A DNA stretch of 62,000 nucleotides from Mesostigma viride (taxonomy: Eukaryota; Streptophyta; Mesostigmatophyceae; Mesostigmatales; Mesostigmataceae), in NCBI GenBank assembly GCA_009746045.1, contig RPFO01000103.1:1660721-1722720 (forward strand), read 5' to 3'. Below, piece after piece: positions 1 to 10,080 of this stretch (its first letter is position 1; the number at the start of each line of letters is the position of its first letter). The position numbers were made by a program, and so were the translations under genes. A model generated the notes under the pieces. It worked only from the letters and a program-made list of their open reading frames with translations. It was not told the DNA's origin and made no database searches.

Positions 1-60
1 CGTCCAATACCGTCGTGCAGTACCACCAATGCACTTACCATTCAAATCACCGATATCTCT

Positions 61-130
61 GGAGGTATTAATTAAAGTAATTAATTAATTAATTAGGAAC
101 ATAACTCTGCTGGGAGTATATGTAGCACAT
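61..130 (-). mobile_element. 3' end of a LINE-type element with (AATT)n tail
   Basis: Read on the minus strand, a block ending in a small hairpin (ACTC...GAGT around 103-116) is followed by a short AATT-repeat tail (about 77-95). The same layout, hairpin then tetranucleotide tail, ends other LINE copies in this window (2374, 15974, 16912, 39142, 39522, 42350). Only the 3' end is recognisable; the body to the right (to about 300) has no clear coding sequence. Confidence 0.5.
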
Positions 131-299
131 ATCCCAGAGAAGGGCATATGGCTTTTAATACATTCTAAGCTACTTCCTGCAAGGGTGGGAATGTAAACGA
201 CACTTGCTCTAGGTGCACCAGGGCACAGGTCTGCATCCCCATGATCTATTAAGCTATGCCCAGCTAAGGGGAGCCTGTCATGGGGGGGAAGATCATCAT

Positions 300-440
300 G
301 GCTATACAAATTTAGCTAAGGCATGGCTTCTCAGCAGAGAGTGGCCTCTCTGCGTAGTCACAAATAACTTAATTAATCATGGCTAAACAATGGCTAGGGC
401 ATGGCGTCTCAGCAGAGAGTAGCTCTCTGCATAGGCAGGG
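300..440. repeat. Duplicated segment with perfect 8-bp hairpins
   Basis: The segment ggcatggcttctcagcagag (from about 321) recurs with small changes at about 399. Each copy carries a hairpin GCAGAGAG/CTCTCTGC with a 3-4 nt loop (about 334-353 and 413-431). The spacer contains cttaattaatcatgg. It may be debris of LINE 3' ends; no coding sequence is seen in 1-480. Confidence 0.5.
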
Positions 441-479
441 CTAGGACAAAGAAACACCACAAACTGAGCAGATTTGTTG

Positions 480-2415
480 GGGCTAATGACGAAAATGGCT
501 GACGGCGGAGTTCAGATCTTTTGCATCTGAGCCCAAAATTCTGTCAGACCACTTGCATTCGATGCGCTTTTTTGAGACGCACCCGCCAGTATAATCGGTT
601 ACGGCTGAAACGCAGTATTGCCAACGTTATCACGTGACAAGCAGCCATGACGACCCCAAAAGCCAAACGGGTTTGGAAAAGGAGCTTACCGGCTCCCAGC
701 CCAACCCTCTCGCCATCGTTCTTGCCCAGCCGCCTGGGCTCGCCAACCCATCGCCAGCAGACCCATCGCCAAGCGCCTCGCCTGAGCCCAAGAAACCATG
801 CCACGAACGCCACAAATGGAGCCAATTCTTGCCCGGCGACGCACATAACTGTCGCCGCAGGAAGTCGTCGAGGTCCTCCAGTTCCTCACACAGGAACGGA
901 AGCTCTTCGTGCCCCAGAAGGGGGGGCCGCCGGCTATCGACTACCGCAACACGTCCTGGCTCTACACTTATGAAGAACCACGCCAACGCCTGTTTATCTT
1001 GACCAGCCACTACCAGCGCAGCCTCGGCGACATCGTCCGAGCTCTCAACGCCCCAGCACCCACACAGCCGGCTGCCCCATCGGCTCCCTCCCTCTGCAAG
1101 GATGAAATCCGCGCAGTGCTGGAGGAGCACGTGACCTGGCCGCTGGCCGAGAAGATGACCTCGCTGAACACCACGCTCAACACGGTCGAGGCCCGGGTCT
1201 CCAACGTTGGAAACCAAGGTCGTCCACAAGCTACAACCACAGTTCACGGCGCTACACACCGCGGCGCAGGCTTCGGAAACGCATGCTGCACTTGTCTCTC
1301 GCCTTAACCAGGTGGAGGGCAAGTGCGGCGTGCTCATGAAGAAGCTTGAGGCCATCACCGCCCACACCGAGGCCCTGGCCACACAGGTCCCAAGCTAGCG
1401 GAGCAGACGGCCACCATTGCCTCCCAGCCACCCCGGCAGGATGCTGGTGACCTCCCGCCGCTCTCCTATGCGGACCTGCTGCGGTCAGCGACCGCCTCCA
1501 CCACCGACGCCATCGCCACGAAGCTCCAGGAGCTGGAGGACCACCGCCAGGCCCAGCAACGGGAGGTCACCGATCGCGCTCGCCGCTAGTGCCGAGTGGT
1601 GCTACGTCGCTTCCCCCAGAACCCAGGTGAGACGTCAACCTCCCTTGCTGACGATCTCAAGAACCAGCTTCTTACCCTCATGGGCCTGGTAGGTGAGGTA
1701 GAACTGCGTGGGTGCCACCGCCTCCGGCCCCCACTCACGGGACAAGGCGGCTCCCCCACCAGTCCTGCACCTTCCTCTCCCCTGAGGATAAGCAGCGTTC
1801 CTCTCTCGTCGCAAGCGGTTGCACGACCTCACCTGGACGCTGGATGACGACTCACCCCCGCTCAGCAACAGCAGCGTCGCGACCTGTGGCCGGAATACCT
1901 TCGCCACAAGCAGGACCCCCAGAAGCCCAAGGTGTACTGGAGGGGCGGGGACCTGATGATCAACCAGAAGATGTGGACGCCCCCAGCGGGCTAGAATAGC
2001 AATAGCCCTAGCTTGTAACCATTGGCGTCACTGCCGCTAAGGCAGCCATGCCTAGAATGTTTGCCTAGCTGTGCCAACACACCTAGTCACGTGCCGCCAA
2101 CGCACGGTACACAACCAGCCATAGCCTTAGCCTAGTCCTAGTACAGCCATGCTACGCCCTGGCTATGTTCAGATTACTTGCCCACGCTCCTTGCTATGAT
2201 ATGCTCACATGGGTCTTATTGCACCCACAGACTGCCGGATCGTTAGCGTGTCCGTTTAGCTAGCGCGCCCGAATGCAGCTGTGGCATGCCTCTGGCATGA
2301 AGGAGACTGGGGGTCTCTGCCCTTTCTCCTGTAGTGCACACACAGGGATTAAAAGCACTTCGGTGCTCCGTGACTCCCCAACGGGAGCACGAGTTTAATT
2401 AATTAATTAATTAAT
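480..2415 (+). mobile_element. ORF1-only non-LTR retroelement, copy A
   Basis: About 1.9 kb with a 5' leader (GGCTGACGGCGG at about 495, shared with copy B near 15650), one decayed ORF1, about 380 bp of 3' UTR, a terminal hairpin CTCCC-CAAC-GGGAG at 2374-2387 and an AATT-repeat tail (2393-2415). No reverse transcriptase is present. Three copies in this window (A here, B on minus split by the Ty3 element, C at 41.3 kb) all lack ORF2, so this looks like a non-autonomous family mobilised in trans, comparable in design to mammalian HAL1. Boundaries are approximate. Confidence 0.6.
634..1994 (+). pseudogene. Decayed ORF1 protein of non-LTR element (copy A)
   Basis: The coding signal runs through several frames. 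A Pro/Ser-rich N-terminus (from ATG 647 or nearby) leads to a segment with YRNTSWLYTYEEPRQRLFIL (about 950-1010), then a heptad-like helical stretch (about 1110-1400, ending ALATQV), then LRRFPQNPGETSTSLADDL (about 1599-1655), which resembles the RRM-like region of L1 ORF1p. The C-terminus has LTPAQQQQRRDLWPEYLRHK and KVYWRGGDLM (about 1850-1970). The same C-terminal signature occurs in copies B and C, which shows it was selected as protein. There is at least one in-frame stop (about 1588) and several frameshifts. The product would be an RNA-binding chaperone of a retrotransposon RNP. Confidence 0.6.
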
Positions 2416-2807
2416 AGGCAGGGCTAATGGCTAAATTCTTAATGCATCATCCGTCAGGCCGGGAGTCCCACTACATGGGTGCACAATCGCATAGGCATGG
2501 GCCACATGGTTAGCTAAGCCTGACAAATCTACACTAGTTACTGCTATATTCCCTAGACTCACAGGGATTGGGAGTGGCAGGGGGCGCCTGCCAGGGCTTG
2601 TGGTCGACGTGGATGACCGCCGCCCCCTCCAGTATACCGGTTTCCCCCCTGCGGTCTGCCGGAGCTGGAGTACTAGGTCAGCCATAGCTCCCGTCGCCGC
2701 TGTTGCTGTGCCAGGGTCAAGTCGTCATCCAGCGGGTAGGAAGTCCCTGAGAGCCTCTTGCGGCATTTAAGAAACAACAGCTTATCCGCCACGTACTTAA
2801 GGTGAGG
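2416..2807 (-). mobile_element. ORF1-only element copy B, 3' part
   Basis: On the minus strand this stretch carries the C-terminal ORF1 signature (DDDLTLAQQQRRREL near 2700-2740, then KPVYWRGR near 2625-2650) and a 3' UTR that runs tail-to-tail into the AATT tract of copy A. It is the continuation of 14401-15660: the two halves are separated by the Ty3 element at a 5-bp target duplication. Confidence 0.6.
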
Positions 2808-2812
2808 AGCAG
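2808..2812. repeat. Target-site duplication (left), AGCAG
   Basis: The five bases before the left LTR are AGCAG, repeated exactly after the right LTR at 14396-14400. This is the size expected for Ty3-type integrase and fixes the element boundaries. Confidence 0.9.
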
Positions 2813-3393
2813 TGTTACGTCCCTGCCAGACACACCTAGCCTGAGCTACGTAGCGAAAGACCCTTCTGCCGGAATTAGGAATAATTCAAGATAGCCTAAA
2901 GTAGGTTGCGCTTCACGACGTGAGTCGTGAGATATCTGGCATCACGGCTTAATGCCAAGCTAATTAGTCACACTTATATTGGCTAGCAATACCAATTACA
3001 AATGGATAATGCCCCGGGCTCAATGTGTAGGCGTATTCGCACTTATCATTCATTAAACCAAGAGGACGAGACTCTCGTCCTCGGACCAATTTAACCTAGG
3101 TTGGTTGCGGCGCAGATACACGCCAATTTCCCTAGAACAATCCGAGTCACTCATTCCACGTAGGATCCGGGCCGACATCGACCCTCAACTATAGGATCCA
3201 CGCCTAGAACAACTGACAGACTCAGAACCGGCGCGGCGCCACAGCACCGGCCCCTAAAAGGACAACCTAGGACCAAAATAACTAGTCCAATTCACACAAT
3301 AGCCAAGGTCCGTAAAACCCAAGTCCAATAGACCAAACAGCCTTAGTAATTTATTCCATTGTTACGTCCGGCCAAAAGGGCAGGGACGTAACA
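2813..3393 (-). repeat. LTR (3' LTR of the Ty3 element)
   Basis: 581 bp, nearly identical to 13811-14395. It begins TGTTACGTCCCTGCC and ends with the exact reverse complement GGCAGGGACGTAACA, so the usual TG...CA ends are extended to a perfect 15-bp inverted repeat. Confidence 0.93.
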
Positions 3394-3408
3394 CTCCTCC
3401 CCCCCATG
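3394..3408 (-). promoter_or_regulatory. Polypurine tract (plus-strand primer)
   Basis: On the minus strand the bases directly before the 3' LTR read ATGGGGGGGAGGAG, a purine run abutting TGTTACG. This is the expected PPT position and it sets element orientation independently of the ORFs. Confidence 0.8.
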
Positions 3409-3611
3409 GGGGTCGGTAGTCCCTACCGTACAAGTAATTTGGAAAAACAACGCTACTATAAGAGTACTATGTCCCAACCTCGGTTCACCCGCAGGTTAGT
3501 AATGCCAGTTCCTCTAGAAGTTGATACACAGGCCCAACTCTGACGTAGTAGTAAGACTCCAATGGTGACTGGATCAATCCGCTATCCGTCACGAAAAACT
3601 ATTCTAACCAC

Positions 3612-6146
3612 TTAGCGTCCGCCGCTAGTGGCACGTCGCTGCGACAGGACTTCAGTGAGGGCCCTACGCCCCGCGTGGGTCATCTGTGAAATCATCATCC
3701 CAGGGTGCGAACACAGGTCAATCTCAAAAGCCACCTGGTAGGGGGACACCTTCTGCCGACCCAGCCGGGACAGCTCCACCCACGACCCTCGGGGCCACAG
3801 AGACAGGAACCCAGCGAGGTACTGGGGATGGGTGAACATGAGCGTCAACGCCGACCGATCCACCACCCCACACCGGTGCTCGCGAACAAAGGCACCCCCA
3901 TCAGGAAAACCTCCATACGCACGTGATCATCGTTGATCGACACCGACCGGGCCCCTACAATATCGGGCGCCACCAGATTAAGAAAGGCACTCCCCTCCGC
4001 TGGAGCCACCTTGGGAGGCGTCACCACGTGCTTCACCCCATCGACCTGATAGCGCCAATCCCACCAGTCTTCGGACCCGAATCGCACAACATGCCCCACC
4101 GCAGCGGGGAAACGAGGGTCGTCGGGTTGCGGCAGGGGCAGGAACCTGGGGCAGAAAGGTGATCTCTACCTGTTCCCAGTAAGCCCCGCGATCCACAGCG
4201 AACCAAGGACCCGCGCGAAACACCAGGGAGCAGGTAGGTGCGTACCCGGGGGAACCTGAAAAGCCGGAGGCCCCTCGAATGTCACACAAAGCTTCTCCGT
4301 GCGCGGTCCTGGCCCACCATGTCGCACCACTCTGCCCGGTACCGGCCGTATGAAGTCCCCAATGACCACTCCTCGTGAGATGACCCAGGAGCTCTGGAGG
4401 CCGCATCATAGCCCACTGAGTGGCAGCAGAATGATCACCTTGACGACCGTGCTGGACCATCAGGCGCTGTATCAGGTCCTGTCCGGATTGTACCGCAGCT
4501 ACGAGCGCTTCCAAGCGCATCACGGGCTCCGCTGGTACCAGAATGTCCGTTCCGCTGGGCCCTCCGCAGCCCGAGGTCGCGTCTCTGCCATGGTGGGTAG
4601 GCGCGGTTCCTCCGCGGAAGGGTGCGAGTGTCGACCCGACGAAGTGGGACGGAGGTGTCCCTCCGCGGACGTGGCATTGATGAGCCGGCTGGTGCAGGCC
4701 GGGGACGTGGATCCAGGGAGACCAAGAAGGTAGGCTCCGGTGGTTCCAAGGAGACAAGGAAGGTAGGCTCCTCCTGGCCCGCATCCGTCGGAGGATCTAA
4801 GGGGGCCACAACCGGGGGCTCGCCCCCGGCCGGCTGTTCTGTCCTACCGGAGCAGCTCCCGTCGTATCCGACCGCGGTCGCCGAGACTCTCGCTCCAATT
4901 CCACCGCCGACCCCCACGTGCGCTCCCAGTGCCGATCCGCCGGGCGACGAGGTGGTGGTGACGCTCGGCGAGCAGGGCGTACCTCCGTTCCCGAGTCCGA
5001 ACGGGAACGCGAGCGCGATGACGGTGAGGGCGAGCGCCGACGTGCAGGCCGGTCTGGAGCACGCCGAGAGTCTGGTTGGCTGCCTCCGCCCCAACCCGTG
5101 GACCGCGGGCGAGACCCTCGCCCAGAGGGGCGCCCCCAGCCCATCGCCGGCGGTGGCGCCTCGAAACGCGTCACAGGACGATGTCCTGCGCCGCCCTCCA
5201 AGGAGCCCCCAGAAGGTGGATCCCTTGAAGGGGGACGAGGAAGAGGACGGGGAGGGTAGTCATCAGAGTCGGAGTCGTCACCCTCGCTCCCATCATCCTG
5301 GTCCTCGTCGTCCATCGCCACGATGCGATCCAGGCCTGCCGTAACGAGTACTGACCCGCGCGCATACACTTCTCGCCCCGCAACGCCCCTTCCAACGGGA
5401 GGTATCGAGGAAAGTAGTTCTCCAGATGCTTCCGCACCTCGGGCGGAATCAGGAGGAGCAACAGCCGTGGAAATACCAGACCTGCATCCAGCGTGTTCAC
5501 GCACGCATGACACAGGCACTCCCGCTCATGGGTTTCCCAGTCGATACCGACCACCACGCCGTCGCGCTCGGCAGTGCGGGTCTCGATCTTGAACCCCACA
5601 TTCCTGCGCACGAACCATCGAAAATCCTCCAGCTTAGCGGGGCCGACATGCGCCAGAATGGAATCGCGCGGAGATCTGACGGCATCTGGTTACGGCGCCG
5701 ACGACGCCGCTCCACCAAGTCACCCTCCCGACCATAGTCGCGCACGAACATCGGGGGTTAAAGTCTCCTCATTCAGCTCCTTCACTAGCTGCAGCGCGCG
5801 CGCGTCCGGGCTCCGGGTCTGGACGACGTCTCGTGCCGGCCACCCCTCCCGAGCCCCCGGCCCTTGAAGCACCCCTTCGGACTGCAGGCTCTCCGCGAGC
5901 TGTCTGCATCCTGTCAACCTGTTCTGGTAGAGGGGCCTCCGGGTAATCTGTCGTGTCCATATCCACCAGATCTTCCTCACTCGACTCCCCGTCTACTACC
6001 CGGATTCCCGCCTCTACGGCCTCCGCGGCGCTGGCAGAAGTCTGGCCTCTGGGAAGCGCCTCCGCGGCGTCCCCTGCACGGCCCACACACCAAAGCCAAG
6101 GCGTTAGTGGCGTGTACCTAGTACCCGGCGCACACCTCACTCTCAC
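3612..6146 (-). pseudogene. Unassigned ORF region downstream of pol (env position) in the Ty3 element
   Basis: Between the pol stop (about 6175) and the polypurine tract, minus-strand coding signal continues through several frames. In order: an acidic segment (ESSEEDLVDMDTTDYPEAPL, about 5950-6010); a segment with HERECLCHACVNTLDAG (about 5480-5535); an acidic DDEDQDDGSEGDDSDSDD (about 5260-5315); an Arg/Ser-rich stretch (about 4900-5100); then SEDWWDWRYQVDGVKHVV (about 4030-4085) and a C-terminal block PYQVAFEIDLCSHPGMM (about 3690-3745), stop near 3612. I see no signal peptide or clear membrane segment, so a fusogen is not supported. Family unknown; at least three frameshifts separate the pieces. 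Confidence 0.5.
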
Positions 6147-6174
6147 CCTACACCGTACACCGTTATACCGCCTA

Positions 6175-7673
6175 TTAATGCAACTGGTGTGTCTTCTTGT
6201 ATGCTTCCAATAAGCGGGCGCAACCCGCTAACTCAGTAGGGGTGCGCCAGGAGTCCTCCGACTCATGCTGCGCGAATCGCCATCGCACACGGTACTGTCG
6301 CTGGGTCCCCCGACCTCGTTTGACATCTCGGTGTCCCACGATCGCAGCCACCTCATCCTCCTGTTCCCCTGTGTCCGGATTGAACTCCAACGGGGCCGGG
6401 GGATTGACCCTACCCTGAATGGTGTTCTGGTGGTACAACTTGAGCTGGTCACGATGGAAACGGTTGGACGTGAGGTTCCATGACACCGGGACGTCCACCT
6501 GGAACATGACGTCGTCAAACTTGGAGAACCTTGTAGGGGCCCAGGAACATGGGACGAAGCTTAGTCTTCAGCTCCTTCTCCACCTTGTGTGAGAATCGTC
6601 CGATCTGTGGGCCCTCCACCAGGACCCAATCGCCCACCTCAATGGACGGCGCCCGGTTATCCCGCTTGCCGGCTGTCCTCTCCAGATACCGCTCGGTCGC
6701 GGCGCGGTACCCTGGACTGCACTGTTATGAGCCTGGTGCATCCGCTGCAGCAAGCGATCAACCCCCTGGCGTGTGTCCAGCTTGACCTGATCCTCTCCCC
6801 GTTCGGGCTCATAAGCAGGTCGGGAGGCGTGAGAGGGTGCCTGCCAGAGTTGAGGAAAAAGGGGGTAAATCCGTGGGCGGCCTGGGGAGCATTGTTCAGG
6901 GAGAACTCCACCAAGCCCAGAAGTTCCTCCCAATTGCTGCCCACCGCGTCGGTGTAGTGTCGCATGGTCTCTTGCACTGTACGGTTCAACCGCTCCACCA
7001 GATGGACGACGAACTGTGGTAGGCCGTGCCCAGCGACACCTTGGTGCCCACCGTTCGAAGAACTCCTGCCAGAATTTGGCCGTGAAGAGCTTGTCGCGTC
7101 GGAGATGAACTGTCGGCTGAGCCCATGGAACCGGAACACGTGCGTCAGGTATATCTTGGCGCACTCCTCCGCAGTGAGGTCGGCCGGACACGGGGCCAAG
7201 TGACACATGCGCGTCAGGCGGTCCACGAACACCAGGACCATGCTGTTGCCGCTCTTCGCCTTCTTGAACGGGCCGATGAAGTCCATCATGATAGAATCCC
7301 AAGGACCCATCGGATCAGGTAACGTCTTGGGGACGGCTTGCGAGCCCGTGTTCCTGGACTTCATGATCTGGCACGAGGGGCACTGGCGCACATATGTCTC
7401 AATATACTCCTTCATCCCTGGCCAGTAGAAATGTTTGCGGGCCCGAGGATAAAGACGGTGGCTTCCTTGATGTCCGCCTAGAAGCGAATCGTGGAGCTCG
7501 TGAAGCAAGGCGGCCCTACAAAGCTCCGGGACATACAGCCGCCATTCCTCCGGCTGGACACTCACGAACAGGCGTCCCTCCTGGAACTTGCAAGGGTAGG
7601 CACCCATCTGCTGGGGATGCGCCCGGATGGCTTCAAGCGCCGCTTCCTCCGTGACCGTGAAACGACTGATCAT
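6175..7673 (-). pseudogene. Integrase and chromodomain of the Ty3 pol (frameshifted)
   Basis: The N-terminal HHCC zinc-binding module is clear (LLHELHDSLLGGHQGSHR ... CPSCQIMKS, about 7370-7530). The catalytic core has its first Asp in MMDFIGPF (about 7270-7300) and the second in FISDAT (about 7095-7110). After a frameshift the Glu region and VERLNRTVQETMRHY (about 6955-7000) follow. The C-terminus (about 6180-6360) contains YRVRWRFAQHESEDSWRTP and ARLLEAYKK, a chromodomain-like fold with aromatic residues and a terminal helix. Integrase inserts the cDNA; chromodomains of this group steer integration toward marked chromatin. The core is split between frames, so this copy may be inactive unless the indels are assembly errors. 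Confidence 0.85.
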
Positions 7674-9444
7674 CGTCTCCAGTCCGACGTGACTGTGAAC
7701 GCGTCCGCGGCCGGGTCTGTCTCCGCACTCGCCTGGTTGACGAATTCGGAGAAGACTGTGGGCGGGCCGATCGGCTGAAGCTGAAAAATTCCCTGGGGCG
7801 GCACCACATGGCTAAGGGGCATGCGCATATGCGATCCCTCCCCCTCCCCGGGGGCGTCCACGTCCTCGTGGGCACTCGTCTCCTCCAAGAGAGGTGACAA
7901 GTCATCACTGGTGGTGTGTCCCAGATGAAACAGGTGGCGGGCCCGGGGAGACCGTGGCTCCGCGCCGTAGGCGGTCCCCGGGGCGGCCACTGGTACGCAA
8001 GTGGTATGAAGCACATCCATGTCCTCGTAGAACCAATAGTCCGCCCGTCGCGAGGGCGTCTGGCACCACGTTGTCCGCGCCCTTGACGTATTGGATCTTG
8101 AATGGCGCAAACTGTGACAAGTACTCCATCCACCGCGCTTGCGGGGCGTCAGGTTGGGCTGCACCAGAGGTGGGTGAGCGGCCGGTGGTCGGTGTGGATC
8201 ACCAGGCGGTGGGGGTCGAGATCCCCCTGCTCACTAATGGCCACCGAAAACTGGGCCCCCAGAAGATGGTGACGCCACGTGTGGCAGCTGTAGACTACTG
8301 CCAGAAGCTCCTGCTGATGCACTGGGTAATTCCGCTCCGCCGGAATCATTGTGCGTGAGATATACTCGATGGGCTGAAGACCCTTGCCTTGGTCCTGCAG
8401 GAGGACCCCCCGATGGCCACCTTGCTGGCGTCCGTAGCCACAACGAAAGGAAGGGCCGGGTCCGGCAGGATAAGGACTGGTGCTGTGGTGAGGTGGCGCT
8501 TAAGCGCCTCAAACGCCTGTTGGCACTGCTCAGCCCAGAGGAACGGGGTACCCTTCTTGAGAAGAGCGTTGATCGGGGCGGCGATGGTGGCAAACCGTGG
8601 GATGAACCGTCGGTAGTAAGAAGCCAAGCCCAGGAAGCTGCGCACCCCCTTCACGTCCGTAGGGACAGGCCATTGCTGGACGGACTCGATCTTCTCCGGG
8701 TCGGTCGCGATGCCGTCGCGGACAGGTATGGCCCAGAAACGGCACGCAGCGGCCGGCGCGCACCTTGGCTTTCCGCGCCGAAAGGTGCTCATCCTCCATG
8801 ATCTGAAGCACGGCGTCCACATCCTCTAGGTGCTCCTCGAACGTCTTGGAGTACACCAGGATGTCGTCCAGATACGCCAGCGCGCACGTGCGCTTGTAGG
8901 TCCAGGGCGGGCGTGCCCCCTTCTGCGGGTCCGCCAGGTCCTGGGAGACCTGTGGCAAGTGGGCTGTACCCATCACCGGACGGAGGATATCATTCATCAG
9001 CATCTGGAAGGACGCCGGCGAATTGCACAGCCCCATTGCCGCCACCCGAAACTGATAGTGACCGAAGGGCGTAGCGAACGCGGTCTTGTGGCAGTCTTCT
9101 GGCGCGATGCGCAGCTGCCAAAACCCGTCCGCACAGTCGATGACGGTGAAACACGTGGCCCCCTGGACACGGTTGAAGATGTCGTCGATCCGCGGTAGAG
9201 GATACCGGGACTTGACGGTGATGGCGTTCAGCTTCCGGTAATCCGTCACCAGACGCCACTTGCCTCCTGGCTTGGGAACGAGCAGCACGCCCGCTGAGAA
9301 GGGGCTGTTGCTGGGTTCAATGAGCCCAGCGTCAAGCAGTGAAATGAGGATCTTCTTGAGCTCCACCAGCTCGACTGGGCCCATGCGGTACATGGGAGAC
9401 ACAGTAGGCCCGGAACCCTCCTGGAGCTGGACACGGTGCAACAC
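7674..9444 (-). pseudogene. Reverse transcriptase and RNase H of the Ty3 pol (frameshifted)
   Basis: RT is open from about 9444: the region with VLLVPKPGGKWRLVTDYRKL and SRYPLPRIDDIF, then TVIDCADGFWQLRIAPED, GHYQFRVAAMGLCNSPASF, and the catalytic motif AYLDDILVYS (about 8849-8878). An approximately 30-residue insertion (about 8885-8970) sits before the YLDD motif, larger than usual. The connection region (SFLGLASYYRRFIP, about 8600-8640) leads to RNase H with FVVATDASK (about 8440-8470) and IHTDHRPLTHLW (about 8160-8200). Frames change near 8820 and 8350. It copies element RNA to DNA in cytoplasmic particles. Confidence 0.9.
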
Positions 9445-10080
9445 CGATCGATTGGGAGGGAACTGGGGGTGCGATCCGCAAAAAGGGTAGTGCGCTTCTC
9501 CAGGACGGCATTGAACCGCGCCAGCTCATCCGGTGTGAATCCGGCACCGATCTCGTTAAGCAGAGCCTGAGTGCTATCCAGGTCTATGCGATACATCGCG
9601 TACTCCTTGCCCTTCCGAAGCTGGCGCGCCAGCGTCTTGCTGCTCATCAGGATCTGGGACGCTGGTCGAGGCCCGTCCGCCGAGCGCTCGTGTGTAATGT
9701 TATGGACCTCCGCGGCCTGTGCCCTATACTCGCTGTCAGGGCACCAGAATGAACCATCCGGAAACCAAACTACCCGCCGGCGCACACTGATGTCCACATC
9801 CTGCTTGTCCAGCCAGTCCACGCCAATGATGATGTCGGCAGCGCCCAGCGGCGCAATAGTCGCCACCAGGTCACCGGCGTGCCCTGCAGCACACCCTTGA
9901 TGTCTGCTAGGCCCGGCGATTGGTGTCGCCGACCGTCTGAGTAGGTGACATAGACTGCCGTGGTGTGAGGCCGGGGTACCAGGCCCAGCCGACGCACCAG
10001 GGCCTCGTTGATGAAGGACGTGGAGGCGCCGGTGTCACCAGGAACTTCACGTCCATGATCGTTTTCTCCTTCAAATACGG
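9445..10080 (-). pseudogene. Aspartic protease region of the Ty3 pol
   Basis: The catalytic motif DTGAS is encoded at about 10022-10036 on minus, one base out of frame with the preceding MDVKFLV. INEALVRRLGLVPRPH follows, and then the C-terminal protease motif IIIGVDWLDKQDVDI (about 9785-9830). It would process Gag and Pol. The -1 break directly before DTGAS may be a programmed frameshift position or an indel; the sequence alone does not decide. Confidence 0.75.

Noticed and set aside
4435-5519. Overlapping long plus and minus frames in the Ty3 element
   Set aside because: Minus-strand pieces follow the element's direction and composition; plus frames are shadows.
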